Shown here piece after piece: positions 33,953 through 37,011 of a DNA stretch of 37,011 nt (position 1 is its first letter; each line of letters starts with the position of its first letter). The notes under the pieces are model-generated. The model was not told the origin of the DNA, made no database searches, and worked only from the letters and a program-made list of their open reading frames with translations. The DNA lies in assembly GCA_013298805.1 (NCBI GenBank), contig JAAFIU010000014.1, positions 1 to 37,011 on the forward strand. The letters run 5' to 3'. The stretch is from Cytophagales bacterium (lineage in GTDB: Bacteria; Bacteroidota; Bacteroidia; Cytophagales; Spirosomataceae). Made by a program: the position numbers and the translations under genes.

Positions 33953-34930
33953 ATGTTCAAAAAATTACGTTACTATCTACGGGATTATTTTGCCTTTAAT
34001 AAGACTGAAATTAAAGGTTTCATGTTTCTTATTTTTCTAATTGTCGTTTTCATTTTCTCCATTTTCATTTTCGATTTTCTTCCCGATAATCCTAAAACTT
34101 CAAAAACTATCGACCCCAAACGAGTGGAGGAAATGATGGCGAAGATTGAAGTAAAAGAATCTGCTAAGAAAGAAGCATATCAAGACCGATTTAATAACCA
34201 ATATGAAAAGTCAGACAAAGAATATGCTGAGAATCGTATTATAAAGTTAGCTCCATTCGACCCAAACGTAGCTTCTCAAGAACAATTTGAAACGTTAGGA
34301 CTTCCGAAATGGTTAGCAAAACGAGTAGTCAATTATCGTTCTAAAGGTGGAGAATTCCGTAAAAAAGAAGACCTCCAAAGAATTTATGACTTTCCAACTG
34401 ACCTTTATTCAAAATTAGAGCCATATATCATTTTGCCAGATAAAGCGGGGAAATCTTTCCCTGTCAATACAAAACCTGAGTTTTCAGTTGAACCAAAACC
34501 CGTAACGAGTCTTTCAAATAAAGAATCATTCAAACCCACAACCTTCGATTTGAACCGTGCCGACACCAATGATTTGAAAAAAATTAAAGGAATTGGCTCA
34601 AAATTATCAGCCCGAATTATAAAATACCGAGATATGCTCGGCGGATTTTATTCTGAAAATCAAGTAAAAGAAGTCTATGGATTAGATTCAACCGTTGTGG
34701 ACGAGGTTTTGAAATACGGAATAATTAAAAATCCACCACTTCGCAAAATCAAAATCAACGAAGTAACAGCGGAGGAGTTTAAACATTATTACATTCGTCC
34801 ATACATTGCGAAGTCTGTCATTGCGTATCGTCAACAACACGGAAACTTTTCGAGTCGTAAAGATTTTGAAAATATCAAATTATTAGATGCTAAAACTTTG
34901 GACAAGATATTCCCATATTTTGAATTTTGA
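33953..34930 (+). CDS. Membrane-anchored helix-hairpin-helix protein (ComEA-like)
   Basis: This protein of 325 residues has one N-terminal membrane segment (about 20-42, GFMFLIFLIVVFIFSIFIF). It is followed by a charged helix and three helix-hairpin-helix units: one near 100-140 (LGLPKWLAKRVVNYRSKGGEF), one near 195-240 (LNRADTNDLKKIKGIGSKLS, then RIIKYRDMLGGF) and one near 265-310 (YIRPYIAKSVIAYRQQHGNF). The KIKGIGSKLSARI unit is the ComEA-type DNA-binding signature. The single membrane segment with outward HhH domains suggests DNA binding in the periplasm, possibly in uptake, as an inference. comF elsewhere in the window would fit competence, but no direct link is seen. Confidence 0.87.
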   Translation: MFKKLRYYLRDYFAFNKTEIKGFMFLIFLIVVFIFSIFIFDFLPDNPKTSKTIDPKRVEEMMAKIEVKESAKKEAYQDRFNNQYEKSDKEYAENRIIKLAPFDPNVASQEQFETLGLPKWLAKRVVNYRSKGGEFRKKEDLQRIYDFPTDLYSKLEPYIILPDKAGKSFPVNTKPEFSVEPKPVTSLSNKESFKPTTFDLNRADTNDLKKIKGIGSKLSARIIKYRDMLGGFYSENQVKEVYGLDSTVVDEVLKYGIIKNPPLRKIKINEVTAEEFKHYYIRPYIAKSVIAYRQQHGNFSSRKDFENIKLLDAKTLDKIFPYFEF

Positions 34931-34957
34931 TGTTCGTAAATTGTTATTGTAACTTTG
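34927..34957 (+). promoter_or_regulatory. Promoter of pruA
   Basis: TTG (34927-34929) and TAACTTTG (34950-34957), 20 bases apart, match the Bacteroidota promoter pattern. The -33 element overlaps the stop codon of the upstream gene. The pruA ATG is 50 bases downstream. Confidence 0.7.
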
Positions 34958-35007
34958 TTATAAACAAATTCCGAATGTCAAATTCAATTATCTAAAAACT
35001 TCATCAA

Positions 35008-36636
35008 ATGTCAACAGGATTCTTTAATGTCCCCAAACCCCAGAATGAGCCTATCAATTCCTACGCTCCCAATACGCCTCAACGTGAAGCCCTCAAGGCA
35101 AAATTGGCTGAAATGCGTAATTCATTAGCAGATGTTCCTATGTATATTGGTTCAGAGGAGGTTAGAACTAATAATAAATTGCCTTTAACCTGCCCACATG
35201 ACCATCAGCATATTTTAGGTTATTATCACGAAGGAGATGAATCTCACGTACACAAGGCTATTGAAACGTCTTTAGCTGCTCGTGAACAATGGGCAAATTT
35301 ACCTTGGGAAAATCGTGTAGCAATTTTTTTAAAGGCTGCCGACTTATCAGCTACCAAATACAGAATGGAGCTAAATGCTTCCACAATGTTAGGGCAGTCA
35401 AAAAATGCCTATCAAGCCGAAATAGACTCTGCTTGCGAATGGATTGACTTTCTTCGTTTCAATGCTCATTTTGCGGCACAGATATATGCACAACAACCTG
35501 AATCTTCAGATGGCGTTTGGAATCGTCTTGAACATCGTCCCTTAGAAGGCTTCGTTTTTGCCGTTACACCATTCAATTTCACCGCCATTGCAGGAAACCT
35601 TCCTGCATCAGCGGCTTTGATGGGAAATGTTGTTGTTTGGAAACCTTCGCCACAACAGATATACTCAGCCAATGTTTTGATGAAAATCTTGAAAGAAGCA
35701 GGTTTACCCGATGGTGTGATTAATCTAATTTATACTGATGGCCCAATGACGGGAGATATTGTCTTTAAACACCCACAATTTGCAGGCGTTCATTTTACGG
35801 GAAGTACCAAAGTATTTCAACATATCTGGAAAACGATTGGAGAAAATATTCATTTATATAAGACCTATCCAAGAATTGTCGGAGAAACAGGCGGAAAAGA
35901 CTTCATCGTCGCTCACAAATCAGCCGATCCAAAAGCACTTGCAGTTGGTTTAGTGAGAGGGGCATTTGAATATCAAGGACAAAAGTGTTCTGCTGCATCT
36001 CGTGCATACATACCAAGTAATCTCTGGAAAGAAACATCTGAATACGTAACTCAATTCTTACAAGAAATTAAAATGGGGGTTACTGAAGACTTTTCAAACT
36101 TTATCAATGCCGTAATAGATGAAAAAGCTTTTGATAAAATCTCAAATTATATACAACAAGCTAAATCATCCGATAACGCCGAAATCTTTGCAGGAGGTAA
36201 CTTTGATAAATCGAAAGGATATTTCATCGAACCAACTATCATATTAACTAAAGACCCTCATTATACAACTATGTCCGAAGAAATCTTTGGACCTGTTCTT
36301 TCTGTATATGTATATGATGAGGATAAATATGAGGAAATGTTAGACCTTGTAGATAAGACATCTGAATATGCACTCACAGGAGCTATTTTCTCTCAAGATA
36401 GATATGCTTTAGAAGTAGCTAATAAGAAACTCGTGAATGCTGCAGGTAATTTTTATATAAACGATAAGCCAACAGGAGCAGTAGTAGGACAGCAACCCTT
36501 TGGTGGAGCAAGAGCTTCAGGTACAAATGATAAAGCAGGTTCAATGCTTAATCTATTAAGATGGGTTTCTCCAAGAACTATCAAAGAGACATTCGTATCA
36601 CCAATTGATTATAAATATCCATTTTTGTCAGAATAG
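35008..36636 (+). CDS. pruA: L-glutamate gamma-semialdehyde dehydrogenase (P5C dehydrogenase)
   Basis: This enzyme oxidises glutamate-5-semialdehyde (from 1-pyrroline-5-carboxylate) to glutamate with NAD, the last step of proline breakdown. The 542 residues are of the long P5CDH type (TIGR01236). The catalytic cysteine is C327 in YQGQKCSAASR and the general base is E293 in VGETGGKDF. The NAD segment HFTGSTKVFQHIWK and FGPVLSVYVY are typical. The C-terminus has GAVVGQQPFGGARASGTNDKAG. It is a monofunctional enzyme; the proline dehydrogenase gene is not in the window. It is cytoplasmic and is followed by a terminator. Confidence 0.95.
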   Translation: MSTGFFNVPKPQNEPINSYAPNTPQREALKAKLAEMRNSLADVPMYIGSEEVRTNNKLPLTCPHDHQHILGYYHEGDESHVHKAIETSLAAREQWANLPWENRVAIFLKAADLSATKYRMELNASTMLGQSKNAYQAEIDSACEWIDFLRFNAHFAAQIYAQQPESSDGVWNRLEHRPLEGFVFAVTPFNFTAIAGNLPASAALMGNVVVWKPSPQQIYSANVLMKILKEAGLPDGVINLIYTDGPMTGDIVFKHPQFAGVHFTGSTKVFQHIWKTIGENIHLYKTYPRIVGETGGKDFIVAHKSADPKALAVGLVRGAFEYQGQKCSAASRAYIPSNLWKETSEYVTQFLQEIKMGVTEDFSNFINAVIDEKAFDKISNYIQQAKSSDNAEIFAGGNFDKSKGYFIEPTIILTKDPHYTTMSEEIFGPVLSVYVYDEDKYEEMLDLVDKTSEYALTGAIFSQDRYALEVANKKLVNAAGNFYINDKPTGAVVGQQPFGGARASGTNDKAGSMLNLLRWVSPRTIKETFVSPIDYKYPFLSE

Positions 36637-36662
36637 GAGGGATACGCTATATCCTTCAATAC

Positions 36663-36700
36663 TTGCCATGTGATGTTTTGATTACATGGCAATTTTGTTT
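36663..36700 (+). terminator. Terminator after pruA
   Basis: TTGCCATGT (36663-36671) and ACATGGCAA (36684-36692) form a perfect 9-base stem with a 12-base loop, followed by TTTTGTTTT. Confidence 0.85.
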
Positions 36701-36880
36701 TAAATCGGTTTTGGTATTATTGGGTTATTGCTTTTTTAGTATTCGGATTAGAGTTTGTTAAATGGTTTTAGGTTGGATAGGAGTATTTTTTTGAGATTTT
36801 CGATAGTTTCCAATTTTATTATTGGTGGAATTTAGGTTGAATTTATAGTTTATAGTTACTGTATTCATATTTTTTTTAAA
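36701..36880. other. T-rich gene-free stretch
   Basis: No gene, RNA or repeat is recognised. The plus strand is rich in T and G, with recurring TTTTAGG and TTTAGG words. It separates the pruA terminator from the promoter at the window end. Confidence 0.5.
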
Positions 36881-36924
36881 AAAATGAAAGAAACTTTTGT
36901 ATTTAAGTATTTGGTTTTCAGTGG

Positions 36925-37011
36925 TGTTGAGTATTTTTCAAATTTTTTTTCATTTTTTTTTGTCTTTGTGTTTGGTAGTTTAAAATTAAACGTGCAACTT
37001 TGCACTCCCAA
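36925..37011 (+). promoter_or_regulatory. Strong promoter of the stable-RNA type at the right edge
   Basis: Long T-runs are followed by TTTGG (36971-36975), AGTTTAAAA, and CAACTTTG (36995-37002). TTG and CAACTTTG are 20 bases apart, the spacing of Bacteroidota promoters. The -7 box is embedded in the small palindrome GTGCAA-CT-TTGCAC. A T-run upstream element, a GTTTAAAA spacer and ...TTTGCACTCCC are typical of promoters before rRNA or tRNA operons in this phylum, as I recall them. The transcribed gene lies outside the window. Confidence 0.6.

Noticed and set aside
1-37011. CRISPR arrays, insertion sequences, prophage genes, tRNA or rRNA genes
   Set aside because: No regularly spaced direct repeats, transposase or integrase motifs, or RNA gene signatures were seen anywhere in the window.

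Overview
This is a chromosomal segment from a low-GC member of the Bacteroidota, most likely the Cytophagales. The evidence is a GldJ-type gliding lipoprotein, a DUF4175 giant, OmpA/PD40 outer-membrane proteins, many small lipoproteins and signal peptides, and promoters of the Bacteroidota type (TTG ... TAnnTTTG). Species cannot be fixed from the sequence. Almost every gene is a housekeeping or conserved hypothetical gene. I see no prophage, insertion sequence, CRISPR array or biosynthetic cluster.

Left part (1-20 kb). A decayed PIN-toxin (VapC-like) gene with a possible antitoxin tail lies at the edge. It is followed by recO and a PlsC-like acyltransferase on the minus strand. A plus-strand run follows: amidase, TIGR01777 epimerase, LOG protein, PD40/OmpA protein, YchJ, a DUF4932-like gene broken by one stop codon, and mfd. 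Then come gldJ and convergent comF, an AhpD-like protein, a small hypothetical protein, exonuclease III, a Uma2 nuclease and the 1116-residue DUF4175 protein. Gene gaps in this half carry a series of unlike imperfect palindromes that look like intergenic repeat elements.

Middle part (20-30 kb). A second OmpA-domain protein (minus) diverges from ybeY. The gap between ybeY and mnmG holds two copies of a palindrome very close to the ParB-binding site parS. After mnmG come a methyltransferase, an Ig-like lipoprotein, and a 480-base gene-free AT-rich stretch with a dense cluster of DnaA boxes (TTATNCACA). Together these make a strong case that the window contains the chromosomal replication origin and part of the centromere region, although dnaA, parA and parB are not here. 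A TPR protein and an M48-like peptidase with MORN repeats lie to the right, and more DnaA boxes occur at the peptidase gene.

Right part (30-37 kb). An acyl-CoA synthetase, threonine synthase (minus), a helix-hairpin-helix membrane protein and P5C dehydrogenase (pruA) complete the gene set. The last 130 bases hold T-runs and a strong promoter of the kind found before Bacteroidota rRNA or tRNA operons, so a stable-RNA or other highly expressed gene probably begins just beyond the window.

The genes serve DNA repair (recO, mfd, xth), envelope and lipid metabolism (acyltransferase, amidase, OmpA proteins, acyl-CoA synthetase), RNA maturation (ybeY, mnmG), amino-acid metabolism (thrC, pruA) and gliding/secretion (gldJ). 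Rho-independent terminators with clear stems separate many of the units.
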